Source: MPNO01 sp965205995 (GTDB taxonomy: Bacteria > Pseudomonadota > Alphaproteobacteria > MPNO01). From it: 64,000 nt of DNA. Shown here in pieces: positions 51,245-62,180 of the stretch. The stretch spans positions 3,100,001-3,164,000 of the forward strand of contig OZ242200.1 in NCBI GenBank assembly GCA_965205995.1, given 5' to 3'. The notes under the pieces were generated by a model. It was not told the origin of the DNA. It saw only the letters and a program-made list of their open reading frames with translations, and made no database searches. How positions within the stretch are numbered: the stretch's first letter is position 1; each line of letters begins with the position of its first letter. Both the position numbers and the translations under genes were made by a program.

Positions 51245-53548
51245 CTATGCGCCCGCCGCGGAGGACTGGACGCCGGGCTCCGCCTGAAGCGCGCCGGGGG
51301 CGGCTTCGATCCCGGATAGCGCGCCGGGATGGACCCGGATCGGCACGGCGGCATCGCCTTGCGGCTCGACGACGCCGACGATCGCGGCGTCGGTGCAGCC
51401 GGCCTCGCGCAGCGCCGCGAGGCAATCCGCCGCGCGGTCGCCCGGCAGGCTCGCGAGCAGGCCGCCCGCGGTCTGCGGATCGAACAGGATCGGGTAGAGC
51501 GCCGCCGCCCCCTCCCCCCGGATCGCGCGCGCCTGGCGCGCGTTCTGCTTGTGGAGCGAGCTCTCGATCCCGGCGGCGAGACAGTCGCGCGCGCCCTCCA
51601 GGATCGGCAGATCGGCGGCGGCCAGGACGATGCCGACCGCCGAGGCGCGGACCATCTCGACCAAATGGCCGGCCAGGCCGAACCCGGTCACGTCGGTGCA
51701 GGCGCGCGCCCCGTGCAGCGACAGGATTTCGGCCGCCGCCCGGTTTGACGCCAGCATCGAGGCGATCGCGCGGTCGATCCATCTTCCCTTCGCCCTGCAC
51801 CGCATGTCGGCGGCGAACAGCGTGCCGGTGCCGAGCGCCTTGGTCAGGATCAGCCGGTCGCCGGGGCGCATCCCCGCCTTGCGCAGCACGCGGGACAGAT
51901 CGACCGGCCCGCTGACCGCGAGCCCCAGCGCGCGCTCGGCCCCCTCCCCCGTATGGCCCCCCACCAGCGCCGCCCCGGCATCGGCGAGCACCTCGTTCAC
52001 GCCCTGCATCATGTCGGCGATCTCGGTCGCGATCTTGTCTTCCGGCCCGTAGGGAACGGTGACGATGGCGAGCGCGGTTTGCGGCGCCGCGCCCATCGCA
52101 TAGATGTCGCCGAGCGCGTGGTTGGCAGCGATTCGGCCGAACAGATAGGGATCGTCGATGAAGGAGCGGAAATGATCGACCGTCTGGACCACCGACTTGC
52201 CCTCGGGCACCTGGAACACCGCCGCATCGTCGGGGTCGCGCAGGCCGATCAGGATGTCGTCGCGGGCCCGCGGCTCGACCCCGGCGATCACCCGTTCGAG
52301 CACGTCCTGGCCGATCTTGGCGCCGCAGCCGCCGCAGCGCATTTCGAGGTCGGCGAGCTGCGGCAGGCCGGGGGAAGGCGCCGGCGCCGGCTCGGCCGCC
52401 ATCTCGGGCAGATCGGTGTATTTCCGCATCCAGCGCCGGTCGATCCAGTCCTTCGCCCGCCACACAAAGCGTCCGCCGACGGCGAACCGGCCGCGCGAGG
52501 CGACCGCGTAGGCGTCTCCGGTGGAGATCAGGCTCAGATAGGCGCGTTGCGGCCGGTAGGCGCGGAGCGGCCGCCCGGTCAGCGCCCGGCGCAAATTCTC
52601 GGCAAGCGGCGGTCCCTGGCGGACCGCGAACACGCCGGCCCTCGGCCTCTTGTGGTCGATCATCGTCGCCACGTCGCCGCAGGCGAAGACATCGGTGTGC
52701 GACGTGGAGCGCAGAAACCCGTCGACGCGGATAAACCCGTCCCCGTCGACGTCGAGCCCCGCATCCGCCGGCCAGGACTCGGCGGCGGCGCCGGTGACCC
52801 AGAGGATCTCGTCGGCGGCGACGGTTTCGCCGCCCTCGAGCACCAGCGCGCCCGGCTCGACCCGGGTCACCGCGCGGCCGGTCACCGCCGCGATTCCCCG
52901 CGCGGCGAGGATCCGCGCGAACTTGTCGCGGGTGGCGGCGTTGTGGGCGGGAAGCAGCTCAGCCGCCGCATCGACGATCGTCATCGCCACCGCGCCCGGC
53001 CTCTCCGATCCGCGCGACAGGCGATGCTGCACCGACAGCGCGAGCTCGACCCCGCCGGCCCCGCCGCCGACCACGGCGATGTTCGCCGTGCCGCCGCGCC
53101 GGCTCACCCGCTCGGCGAGCGCCTCCCAGTGCGCGATGAAGCGGCCGATCGGCTTGACCGGCACCGCGTGTTCCGCCGCACCCGGAACGTCGTCGCTGCG
53201 CGGCGCGGCGCCGATGTCGATCGACACCACGTCATAGGGGACGGGCGGGCGCGCGGCGGACAGCACGAGCCGGGCGTCGAGATCGATCCCGGTGACCGCC
53301 TGGCGATAGATCCGCGCCCCGGCCAGATTGGCAAGCGGACGCAAATCGATATGGCAGTCGTCGAGGTGGTAATGCCCGGCGATGTGGCCCGGCAGCATGC
53401 CCGAATAGGGGGTATGCACGTCGCGGGTTATCAGCGTCGTCCTGACCCCCGGCAGGGGCTTCATGGCGAACGCCTTGAGGACGGCGACATGGCTGTGACC
53501 GCCGCCGACCAGGACCAGATCCTTGACGACGGGCGCTTGCGGTTTCAT
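51245..53548 (-). CDS. selD: NADH-dehydrogenase-like / selenide,water dikinase (SelD) fusion
   Basis: A 767-residue fusion. Residues about 1-375 form a pyridine-nucleotide-disulfide oxidoreductase related to type II NADH dehydrogenase (FAD motif LVGGGHSHV; NADH motif VVGGGAGGVELAL; HTDVFACGDVA). Residues about 405-767 are SelD, which makes selenophosphate from selenide and ATP: RCGGCGAKIG carries the conserved Cys, followed by TVDHFRSFIDD, GDIYAMGA, GGHTGEGAE and DPQTAGGLLASL. This fusion is known in other bacteria. No selA, selB or tRNA-selenouridine synthase is in the window, so the selenium use is unknown. Confidence 0.92.
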   Translation of the reverse strand: MKPQAPVVKDLVLVGGGHSHVAVLKAFAMKPLPGVRTTLITRDVHTPYSGMLPGHIAGHYHLDDCHIDLRPLANLAGARIYRQAVTGIDLDARLVLSAARPPVPYDVVSIDIGAAPRSDDVPGAAEHAVPVKPIGRFIAHWEALAERVSRRGGTANIAVVGGGAGGVELALSVQHRLSRGSERPGAVAMTIVDAAAELLPAHNAATRDKFARILAARGIAAVTGRAVTRVEPGALVLEGGETVAADEILWVTGAAAESWPADAGLDVDGDGFIRVDGFLRSTSHTDVFACGDVATMIDHKRPRAGVFAVRQGPPLAENLRRALTGRPLRAYRPQRAYLSLISTGDAYAVASRGRFAVGGRFVWRAKDWIDRRWMRKYTDLPEMAAEPAPAPSPGLPQLADLEMRCGGCGAKIGQDVLERVIAGVEPRARDDILIGLRDPDDAAVFQVPEGKSVVQTVDHFRSFIDDPYLFGRIAANHALGDIYAMGAAPQTALAIVTVPYGPEDKIATEIADMMQGVNEVLADAGAALVGGHTGEGAERALGLAVSGPVDLSRVLRKAGMRPGDRLILTKALGTGTLFAADMRCRAKGRWIDRAIASMLASNRAAAEILSLHGARACTDVTGFGLAGHLVEMVRASAVGIVLAAADLPILEGARDCLAAGIESSLHKQNARQARAIRGEGAAALYPILFDPQTAGGLLASLPGDRAADCLAALREAGCTDAAIVGVVEPQGDAAVPIRVHPGALSGIEAAPGALQAEPGVQSSAAGA

Positions 53549-53623
53549 CGACCCCCGCTCCCGGAACCGCAGGAAAACAGTGCCGCGCCCCGGCCCGGGC
53601 CAGCGCGGCGGGCGGCGAGCGGG

Positions 53624-54046
53624 TCAGTCGTCGCGATAGGTGCGCTCGCGCCGCTCGTGGCGTTCCTGGGCCTCGATGCTGAGGGTCGCGATGGGCCGCG
53701 CCTCGAGCCGTTTGAGTCCGATCGGCTCGGCGGTCTCCTCGCAATAGCCGTAGGAGCCGTCCTCGATCCGCATCAGGGCCGAATCGATCTTGGCGATCAG
53801 CTTGCGTTCTCGATCCCGCGTCCTGAGCTCGATGGACCGGTCGGCTTCGATGGTCGCCCGGTCGGCGAGATCGGCCGCGGGGGTATGATCCTCCTGCAGG
53901 TTCTCCAGCGTGGCCGAACTTTCCTGAAGCAACTCGTCCCGCCAGGACAGCAGCTTGTCGCGAAAATAGTCGCGCTGCCTCTTATTCATGAACGGCTCGT
54001 CCTCGCGTGGACGATACCCCTTCGGCAGGCTGATCCGCTTCGCCAC
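53624..54046 (-). CDS. dksA: DksA-family RNA polymerase-binding regulator
   Basis: A 140-residue DksA. The coiled-coil segment YFRDKLLSWRDELLQESSAT and the tip motif ADLADRATIEADRSIELRTR are intact. The zinc-finger region has only one of the four usual Cys (GYCEETAEPIGLKRLEARP), as in many alphaproteobacterial DksA proteins. It modulates transcription with ppGpp. GTG start at 54046 after GGGGAGCGG; the longer in-frame extension upstream is not DksA-like. Confidence 0.88.
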   Translation of the reverse strand: MAKRISLPKGYRPREDEPFMNKRQRDYFRDKLLSWRDELLQESSATLENLQEDHTPAADLADRATIEADRSIELRTRDRERKLIAKIDSALMRIEDGSYGYCEETAEPIGLKRLEARPIATLSIEAQERHERRERTYRDD

Positions 54047-54291
54047 CGCCGCTCCCCGTTTTGTCGGCGCGGGAGTATAGGGGCACCGCCTCGGACGCCG
54101 CAACAACCAGAACGCCCGCCGGCGCAACCCGGAAACATGGGGCGGGAAGGCGCGGAATCGGCTGCGTTTGACAGCCCGGATGCGGCGTCTATACTCCGCG
54201 GTCTTCCCGAGAACGCGGGCGGAAACGCCCCGTCCTCCGCGCTTGCGGCGGGCCGATCGGGACAAAAAAGAACCGAACAAGGACATGGACA

Positions 54292-54906
54292 ATGACGAAG
54301 CGAGTACGCTCCAAATACAAGATCAACCGGAGGCTCCGGGTCAATCTCTGGGGCCGGCCCAAGAGCCCGGTCAACAGGCGGGACTACCCGCCGGGCGAGC
54401 ACGGTCAACGCCGCCGCAAGGTGTCCGATTTCGGCACCCAGCTGCAAGCCAAGCAGAAGCTGCGGGGGTATTACGGCAATATCACCGAGAAACAGTTCCG
54501 CCGGCTTTACCAGGAAGCCGTCAGGCGGCGCGGCGACACGGTCGAGAACCTGGTGGGGCTGCTGGAGCAACGGCTCGATGCGGTGGTTTACCGGCTCAAA
54601 TTCGTGCCGACCGTCTTTGCCTCGCGCCAGTTCATCAACCACGGCCATGTCAGCGTCAACGGGCGCCGGGTGACGATCCCGTCATACCGGGTCCAGGTCG
54701 GCGACGAGATCGAGGTGCGCGAACGCTCGCGCGGCATGGGGCTGGTGCTGGAGGCGACGGATTCGCCGGAGCGGGACGTGCCGGACTATTTCGAGGTCGA
54801 CTACAACAAGATGGTCGGCAAGATGCTGCGCATCCCGCAGCTCGCCGAGATCCCCTACCCGGTCCAGATGGAACCCAACCTGGTCATCGAGTTCTACTCG
54901 CGTTAG
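54292..54906 (+). CDS. rpsD: Ribosomal protein S4
   Basis: A 204-residue 30S assembly protein: MTKRVRSKYKINRRL, RRDYPPGEHGQRRRK, then the S4 RNA-binding domain (RLDAVVYRLKFVPTVFASRQ, INHGHVSVNGRRV) and ending VIEFYSR. Stand-alone, as usual in alphaproteobacteria. Divergent from dksA. Confidence 0.97.
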   Translation: MTKRVRSKYKINRRLRVNLWGRPKSPVNRRDYPPGEHGQRRRKVSDFGTQLQAKQKLRGYYGNITEKQFRRLYQEAVRRRGDTVENLVGLLEQRLDAVVYRLKFVPTVFASRQFINHGHVSVNGRRVTIPSYRVQVGDEIEVRERSRGMGLVLEATDSPERDVPDYFEVDYNKMVGKMLRIPQLAEIPYPVQMEPNLVIEFYSR

Positions 54907-54927
54907 CCCGCCGCGCGCGGGGCGGGC
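54906..54927. terminator. Hairpin terminator between rpsD and the glutaredoxin gene
   Basis: GCCCGCC (54906-54912), GC-rich loop, GGCGGGC (54921-54927), directly after the rpsD stop and followed by CTTCCCC. It can serve both converging genes. Confidence 0.6.
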
Positions 54928-54933
54928 CTTCCC

Positions 54934-55281
54934 CTATTCGGGGTTGGCGAGCTGGACGTCGATGCCGCGGGTCGAGAGCAGCTCCATCAGCTCGCCGGTC
55001 TCGTACATCTCGCGGATGATGTCGCAGCCGCCGACGAATTCGCCCTTGACGTAGAGCTGCGGGATCGTCGGCCAGCTCGAGAAGTGCTTGATGCCCTCGC
55101 GGAGCTCGGGATCGCGCAGCACGTCGACGCCCTTGAACGGCACGCCCAGATTGCTCAAGGCCTGAACCACCGTGGACGAGAACCCGCATTGCGGGAACAC
55201 CGGCGTACCTTTCATGAACAGAACGACATCGGTTTCCCCGATATCTTCGCGAATGCGGTCGAACACGGCGGGTTCGCTCAT
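54934..55281 (-). CDS. grxD: Monothiol glutaredoxin, Grx4 family
   Basis: A 115-residue monothiol glutaredoxin with the active site CGFS (C32 in FPQCGFSS), plus WPTIPQLYVKGEFVGGCDI, the glutathione-binding region. It binds a 2Fe-2S cluster together with BolA, whose gene is directly upstream. ATG at 55281 after AGGAG. Last gene of the pur-bolA-grx run. Confidence 0.94.
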   Translation of the reverse strand: MSEPAVFDRIREDIGETDVVLFMKGTPVFPQCGFSSTVVQALSNLGVPFKGVDVLRDPELREGIKHFSSWPTIPQLYVKGEFVGGCDIIREMYETGELMELLSTRGIDVQLANPE

Positions 55282-55307
55282 CTCGGGCTCCTGTTGCAAT
55301 ACATGCC

Positions 55308-55541
55308 TCAGCCGTCTTCCGGAAGCGCGGTCTGCAGCGCGAGCGCGTGTAGCTCGCCGCCCATCCGCCCCTGAAGCGCCTGATAGACCATCTGGTGTTG
55401 CTGAACTCTCGTCTTGCCCTTGAACGCCCCGGAGACGACATGCGCCGCGTAGTGGTCGCCATCCCCCGCGAGGTCCTGGATGCTGACCACCGCGTCGGGA
55501 AGGGTCTCCTTGATCAGGCGCTCGATGTCGCCTGGGTCCAT
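55308..55541 (-). CDS. BolA-family protein
   Basis: A 77-residue BolA-like protein: IERLIKETLPDAVVSIQDLA, then DHYAAHVVSGAFKGKTRVQQ with the conserved metal-ligand His, HQMVYQAL and ELHALALQT. It partners the downstream glutaredoxin in iron-sulfur handling. 23 bp after purL. Confidence 0.92.
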   Translation of the reverse strand: MDPGDIERLIKETLPDAVVSIQDLAGDGDHYAAHVVSGAFKGKTRVQQHQMVYQALQGRMGGELHALALQTALPEDG

Positions 55542-55564
55542 GGGCACAGCTGCGATCCTCGATT

Positions 55565-57759
<2,195 letters not shown>

Positions 57760-57763
<4 letters not shown>

Positions 57764-58518
57764 CGACGCCGCCCCCACGGCCCGCGACGGGAAGCGAATG
57801 AGATCGGCCGGCGGATTCGCGCGCCCGGCCTTCTGTCCCACAGCGGAACATGGGCGCGCTTGAAAAAGAGGATCAGAACCGCGCCGGCGGCGAAGCCGCC
57901 GACATGGGCCCACCAGGCGATGCCGGCGCCGTCGCTCCGCTCGGTCAGCGCGTTGAGCACTTCGAGCCCGATCCACCCCCCCAGCACGATCACCGTGGGC
58001 AGCCGGATCGGAATGATCCCGAACAGGAGCCCCCATACGCCGACCCGCGGATGCAGCATGAAATAGGCGCCGAGCACGCCGGCGACGGCGCCGCTCGCCC
58101 CCACGGTGGGGATTGTCGATCCCGGAACGCTGAGCGCATGGGCGAGCCCGGCGATCGCGCCGCAAACGACGTAGAAGACGATAAAGCGGCGATGGCCCAT
58201 CGCGTCCTCGACATTGTCGCCGAACACCCAGAGGAACATCATGTTGCCGATCAGGTGCAGCCAGCCGCCATGCATGAACATGCTCGTCAACAGCGTCGCC
58301 GGCGCGGGCAGGATTGCGGCTTCGGGCGGAAGCGCCGCGTCCCCCCACAGCACCGCCGGGATCACGCCGTAGCGGAAGAAGGCGATCTCGTACTCCCGCT
58401 CGCTCAGCCCGAGCTGCCACAGGAAGGCGAGCACGCAGCCCGCGATCGTCGCCATCGTCACGAAGTGATAGCGGATCCAGATCCGCGGGTTGTCGTCGTT
58501 GAGGGGAACGAAGGCCAT
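57760..58518 (-). CDS. Rhomboid-family intramembrane serine protease
   Basis: A 252-residue membrane protein of about six helices. Catalytic S142 in GASGAVAG and H205 in WAHVGG; HGGWLHLIGNMMFLWVFGD is the helix-2 oxyanion/His-Asn motif. It cleaves membrane-spanning substrates. It sits one base after the purQ stop and overlaps purL by GTGA, so it is translated within the purine operon. The C-terminal tail is strongly basic (RRPGARIRRPI). Confidence 0.93.
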
Positions 58519-58519
58519 G

Positions 58520-59185
58520 TCAGGCGGCGAGGCTGTCGGCGAGCGCCTCGAACAGCGCGCGGCCGTCGGTCCCGCCGAGCACGGCCTCGGCGGCGCGTTC
58601 GGGATGCGGCATCATGCCGAGGATGCGGCAGGCCGGATCGAGGATACCGGCGATGGCGGCGGCCGAACCGTTGGGGTTGTCCCGGTAGCGGAAGGCGACA
58701 AGCCCCTCGCCCTCGAGCCGGGCGAGGGTCTCGCTATCGGCGACGTAGTTCCCGTCATTATGGGCGACCGGCATGGTCAGGGTGGCGCCGGGCCGGTAGC
58801 CGCGGGTGAAGATGGTGTCGGTGCGCTCGACCCGGAGCGCCACGTCGCGGCAGATGAAGCGCAGCCTTGCGTTCCGCATCAGCACGCCCGGCAACAGCCC
58901 GGCCTCGGTCAACACCTGGAAGCCGTTGCAGATGCCGAGCACCGCCACGCCCGCGCGCGCCCGCGCCGCGACTTCGCGCATCACCGGGGAATGGGCCGCC
59001 ATCGCGCCGGAACGCAGGTAATCGCCATAGGCGAAGCCGCCCGGGATGACGATCAGATCGACCGGGGGCAGCGCGGCGTCGGCGTGCCACACCATCGCCG
59101 GCGCCCGCCCGGCAACCGCTTCGATCGCCACCGCGCTGTCGCGGTCGCAGTTGGATCCCGGGAAGACGATGACGGCGGTTTTCAC
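58520..59185 (-). CDS. purQ: Phosphoribosylformylglycinamidine synthase subunit PurQ (glutaminase)
   Basis: A 221-residue class I glutaminase subunit. C86 in GICNGFQVL is the nucleophile; His/Glu lie in GMMPHPERA. PGSNCDRD and PGGFAYGDYLRSG are PurQ-specific. It feeds ammonia to PurL. Confidence 0.97.
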   Translation of the reverse strand: MKTAVIVFPGSNCDRDSAVAIEAVAGRAPAMVWHADAALPPVDLIVIPGGFAYGDYLRSGAMAAHSPVMREVAARARAGVAVLGICNGFQVLTEAGLLPGVLMRNARLRFICRDVALRVERTDTIFTRGYRPGATLTMPVAHNDGNYVADSETLARLEGEGLVAFRYRDNPNGSAAAIAGILDPACRILGMMPHPERAAEAVLGGTDGRALFEALADSLAA

Positions 59186-59241
59186 GCCGCCGGTGTGACG
59201 AGCGGGGTCATGGCCTTACCGATCTCCGCGGTTCGCGCAAG

Positions 59242-59484
59242 TCATCCCGTCAGGGTGATCTCGTAGTCCTCGATCACCGTGTTGGCGAGCAGCCGCTCGC
59301 ACATCGTCTCCAGGCTCTCCCGGGCGCGGGCGGCGTCGGTCTCGGCAAGGTCGATATCGATCACCTTGCCCTGGCGCACCTCGCCGATGCCGGCGAAGCC
59401 GAGCGCGGCCAGCGCCTGGCCGACGGCCTTTCCCTGGGGGTCGAGCACGCCGTCCTTGAGCGTGATATGGATCCGCGCCCGCAC
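59242..59484 (-). CDS. purS: Phosphoribosylformylglycinamidine synthase subunit PurS
   Basis: An 80-residue PurS: RIHITLKDGVLDPQGKAVGQ, then GEVRQGKVIDIDLAE and CERLLANTVIEDYEI. It bridges PurQ and PurL. 7 bp after purC. Confidence 0.96.
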   Translation of the reverse strand: MRARIHITLKDGVLDPQGKAVGQALAALGFAGIGEVRQGKVIDIDLAETDAARARESLETMCERLLANTVIEDYEITLTG

Positions 59485-59491
59485 CGGGGCG

Positions 59492-60256
59492 CTATTGCAT
59501 CACCGCCGGGCCCTTCAGGTCGCCGGGGGCGCGCTCGGGAAGGATGCCGAGACGGCGCGCGACCTCCTGATAGGCCTCTTCGACGGCGCCGAGATCGCGG
59601 CGGAAGCGATCCTTGTCCATCTTCTCGTTGGTCTTGAGATCCCACAGCCGGCAGTTGTCGGGGCTGATCTCGTCGGCGAGCACGATGCGCATCTCGTCGT
59701 TGGTCCACAGCCGCCCGTATTCGAGCTTGAAATCGACCAGCCGGATGCCGACCGTGATCAGCAGCCCGGTCAGGAAGTCGTTCACCCGGAGCGACATGTG
59801 CATGATCTCGTCGAGCTCCTGCGGCGTCGACCAGCCGAAGGCGGTGATGTGCTCCTCGGCGACCAGCGGATCGGACAGCTCGTCGGACTTGTAATAATAT
59901 TCCACGATGGAGCGCGGCAGCGGCGTGCCCTCGGCAATGCCGAAGCGCTCGGCGATCGAGCCGGCGGCGACGTTGCGCACGACGATCTCGATCGGAATGA
60001 TCTCGACCTCGCGGATCAACTGCTCGCGCATGTTGAGGCGCCGCACGAAATGGGTCGGAATCCCGATCTCGGCGAGCTTGAGCATCAGATATTCGGAGAT
60101 CCGGTTGTTCAGGACCCCCTTGCCGGTGATCGTGCCGGTCTTGGCGTTGTTGAACGCGCTCGCGTCGTCCTTGAAGTACTGGACGAGGGTACCCGGCTCC
60201 GGCCCTTCGAAAAGGACCTTGGCCTTGCCCTCGTAAATCCGTCTGCGGCGGGCCAT
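59492..60256 (-). CDS. purC: SAICAR synthetase
   Basis: A 254-residue phosphoribosylaminoimidazole-succinocarboxamide synthase: IYEGKAKVLFEG (ATP-binding start), VRRLNMREQLIREVEIIPIE, VEYYYKSDELSDPL and the ADEISPDNCRLWD active-site loop. First gene of the pur operon here; the 125-bp gap upstream likely holds its promoter. Confidence 0.97.
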   Translation of the reverse strand: MARRRRIYEGKAKVLFEGPEPGTLVQYFKDDASAFNNAKTGTITGKGVLNNRISEYLMLKLAEIGIPTHFVRRLNMREQLIREVEIIPIEIVVRNVAAGSIAERFGIAEGTPLPRSIVEYYYKSDELSDPLVAEEHITAFGWSTPQELDEIMHMSLRVNDFLTGLLITVGIRLVDFKLEYGRLWTNDEMRIVLADEISPDNCRLWDLKTNEKMDKDRFRRDLGAVEEAYQEVARRLGILPERAPGDLKGPAVMQ

Positions 60257-60381
60257 GGCTTGGGGCTCGAAACCAGGGGAAAGGAAAGCGGCGCGCGTGT
60301 CGGCCGCCGGGTGGATATAACAATTTGTCGGGTCGCGAACAATGGCGACGATGGATCGCGGCGCGAAACGGCGAGAATCGG

Positions 60382-61140
60382 CTACTCCACGGGCCGGTAG
60401 GGGGCCTCCCCGGGGCGGCCGGCGGCGAACAGGAACACCGCCCTGCGGCCGTCGATTTGCGGCGCCGCGAGGGCGATCAACGAGCTCGACAGGGTTCCGA
60501 ACGGCGTCCCGGTCACCACCGTCATCGCTTCCCGCGGCCCGGCCTCGGGCAGGCTCTCGCGCGCCGCCAGAAGCTCGGTCCAGGAGGTCCAGTCGCCGGA
60601 TGCGGGATCCGGCGCCGCGGCGTCGCGGAAAAGCGGCAGATAGAGCCCGGTCCGGGCCGAGCCCGCCGCGTCGTTGAGGTCATGGGCGGTGACCATCGAC
60701 AGGCCCTCGCCGATCTCGTGCAGCGCGATCCGCCCGTCGCCATCGGCTCCGAACCCGCGCAGCCAGTAGGCATCCCGGTTGTCGGCGATGACGAGGTTGA
60801 AGCTCCGGTAGCTGCGCCCGTCGATGGCGGAAAGCGCGCTCGCCGCCGCGACGGCGTCGGCGTGGTCGAGGGCTTCGAGCACCAGCTCGCCGCGCGAGCG
60901 CAAATGCGGATCCGGGCCCAGCGAATCCGGCCGGTTGAGCACGCCGGCGAGCACGCCGTGATCGTTGAGCCCGAGCCAGGTTCCGCCGGCGAGCTCGTCC
61001 ATCCCGGCAACCACGTCCGGGCGGTCCGGCCAGTGCCGCCCCGGCGCCAGCCAGGGCCGGTCGGCGCTCTCGTCCCGGTTCGCCGCGACCAGCACCGGCC
61101 AGTCATGGCCGGGCCGTCTGAGGATGACAAGTGTACACAT
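60382..61140 (-). CDS. NRDE (TANGO2-like) family protein
   Basis: A 252-residue protein with the defining N-terminal Cys2 and the NRDE motif (residues 21-24 in AANRDES), GGTWLGLNDHGVLAGVLNR and SLFNLV-like strands, an Ntn-hydrolase-type architecture. Family members are linked to haem or lipid handling; the role in bacteria is unclear. Divergent from the ATPase-inhibitor gene across 100 bp. Confidence 0.9.
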   Translation of the reverse strand: MCTLVILRRPGHDWPVLVAANRDESADRPWLAPGRHWPDRPDVVAGMDELAGGTWLGLNDHGVLAGVLNRPDSLGPDPHLRSRGELVLEALDHADAVAAASALSAIDGRSYRSFNLVIADNRDAYWLRGFGADGDGRIALHEIGEGLSMVTAHDLNDAAGSARTGLYLPLFRDAAAPDPASGDWTSWTELLAARESLPEAGPREAMTVVTGTPFGTLSSSLIALAAPQIDGRRAVFLFAAGRPGEAPYRPVE

Positions 61141-61240
61141 CGGCGCATATCGGTCGTTGCAGGCGGCGTGGCGCCCAACATATATAGGACGAATCGGCCC
61201 TCACGGGGCCGGAGACCGGTCCCAGAGGAGAAAGAGCGCG

Positions 61241-61558
61241 ATGTCCGCCTTCGAAGATCGAGAAAAGGGCTACGAGGCCAAGTTCAAGCACGACCAGGAG
61301 TTCCAGTTCAAGGCCACCGCCCGGCGCAACAAGCTGCTCGGCCTCTGGGCCGCGGAGAAGCTCGGGCTCTCGGGCAACGATGCGGAGGCCTATGCCAAGG
61401 AGGTCGTGGTCGCGGATTTCGAGGAGCCGGGGGACGATGACGTGCTCCGCAAGGTCGCCGGGGACCTCGAAGCCAAGGGCGTCGGCGCACCGGATGTCCG
61501 CCACGAGATGGAGCGGCTGATGCCGATAGCCGCCGAACAGGTGGCGAGCGAGAACTAG
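61241..61558 (+). CDS. ATP synthase F1 inhibitor, zeta subunit (DUF1476)
   Basis: A 105-residue DUF1476 protein: AFEDREKGYEAKFKHDQEFQ, FKATARRNKLLGLWAAEKLG and ending ERLMPIAAEQV. In Paracoccus this family blocks reverse rotation of the F1 ATPase; it is nearly restricted to alphaproteobacteria. GAGGAG upstream of the ATG at 61241. Confidence 0.93.
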   Translation: MSAFEDREKGYEAKFKHDQEFQFKATARRNKLLGLWAAEKLGLSGNDAEAYAKEVVVADFEEPGDDDVLRKVAGDLEAKGVGAPDVRHEMERLMPIAAEQVASEN

Positions 61559-62180
61559 CCACCAGCCTGCCGCCGCCGAACAGGGTGGGGAGGTAGCGGG
61601 GCGCGTCGATGCAGTCCTGAAAACGGCGCTTGGTCGCCACCGGATCGAAACCGGAAGGCGGGACCACGATTTCGAGGTCGGGCGCGGTCGCCAGCGCGAG
61701 GAGCGACGGCCCGGGCCCGTCCAGCGCCTCGGTTAGCGCCGGGCGAAGGGCATCGTCGGTTTCGATGTTGCGGGCGCTCGGCAGGCCGGCGGCGCGGGCG
61801 AGGGCGGCGAAGTCGAGCCCGGTATTGGTCAATGCCTGGCCGCCCGAAGCCCCGTGAACCCCGTTCTGGATCAGCAGGACGGTGAGGTTGCCGGGCGCGG
61901 CGGCGCCCACGGTTACGAGACCGCCCATATGCATGAGAAGCCCGCCGTCGCCCTCGACGACGACGACCTCGCGGTCGGGCCGCGCGACCGCGAGCCCGAG
62001 CGCCAGCGGCAGAGCGAGCCCCATGGCGTCTTCGAGGTAGAAATTCTCCCCCCGGTCGCGGACCACCGCCCACAGATAGGACGCATTGCCGAGCGAGGTG
62101 ACGACCAGCGTCTCCGCCGGCAGCGCATCGGCCAGCACGCGGTAATAGGCCTCGCGGGTCGGCGGCGATCGCCTCACCAT
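61308..62180 (-). CDS. ThDP-dependent decarboxylase, C-terminal (beta) subunit, with overrun
   Basis: Residues 1-195 are the pyrophosphate-binding half of a sulfopyruvate/phosphonopyruvate-decarboxylase-like enzyme: TSLGNASYLWAVV, EDAMGLALPLALGLAVARPD, EGDGGLLMHMGGLVTVG (GDG...N-type ThDP/Mg motif, with N in LLIQNGVHG). The natural end should be near RFQDCIDAPR, but the frame stays open another 90-odd codons, running antisense through the zeta-inhibitor gene. Those codons are Pro/Arg-rich and not family-like, so either the stop was lost or a small indel sits near 61580. The partner subunit overlaps at 62174-62180. Confidence 0.8.
   Translation of the reverse strand: MVRRSPPTREAYYRVLADALPAETLVVTSLGNASYLWAVVRDRGENFYLEDAMGLALPLALGLAVARPDREVVVVEGDGGLLMHMGGLVTVGAAAPGNLTVLLIQNGVHGASGGQALTNTGLDFAALARAAGLPSARNIETDDALRPALTEALDGPGPSLLALATAPDLEIVVPPSGFDPVATKRRFQDCIDAPRYLPTLFGGGRLVASSRSPPVRRLSASAAPSRGGHPVRRRPWLRGPRRPCGARHRPPAPRNPRPRPPWHRPPHRCPRARASPRPRGRAACCAGRWP

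Noticed and set aside
51245..53548. Selenocysteine (in-frame TGA) in the SelD active site or in the molybdoenzymes
   Set aside because: The SelD site encodes Cys and no in-frame TGA interrupts any of these genes.
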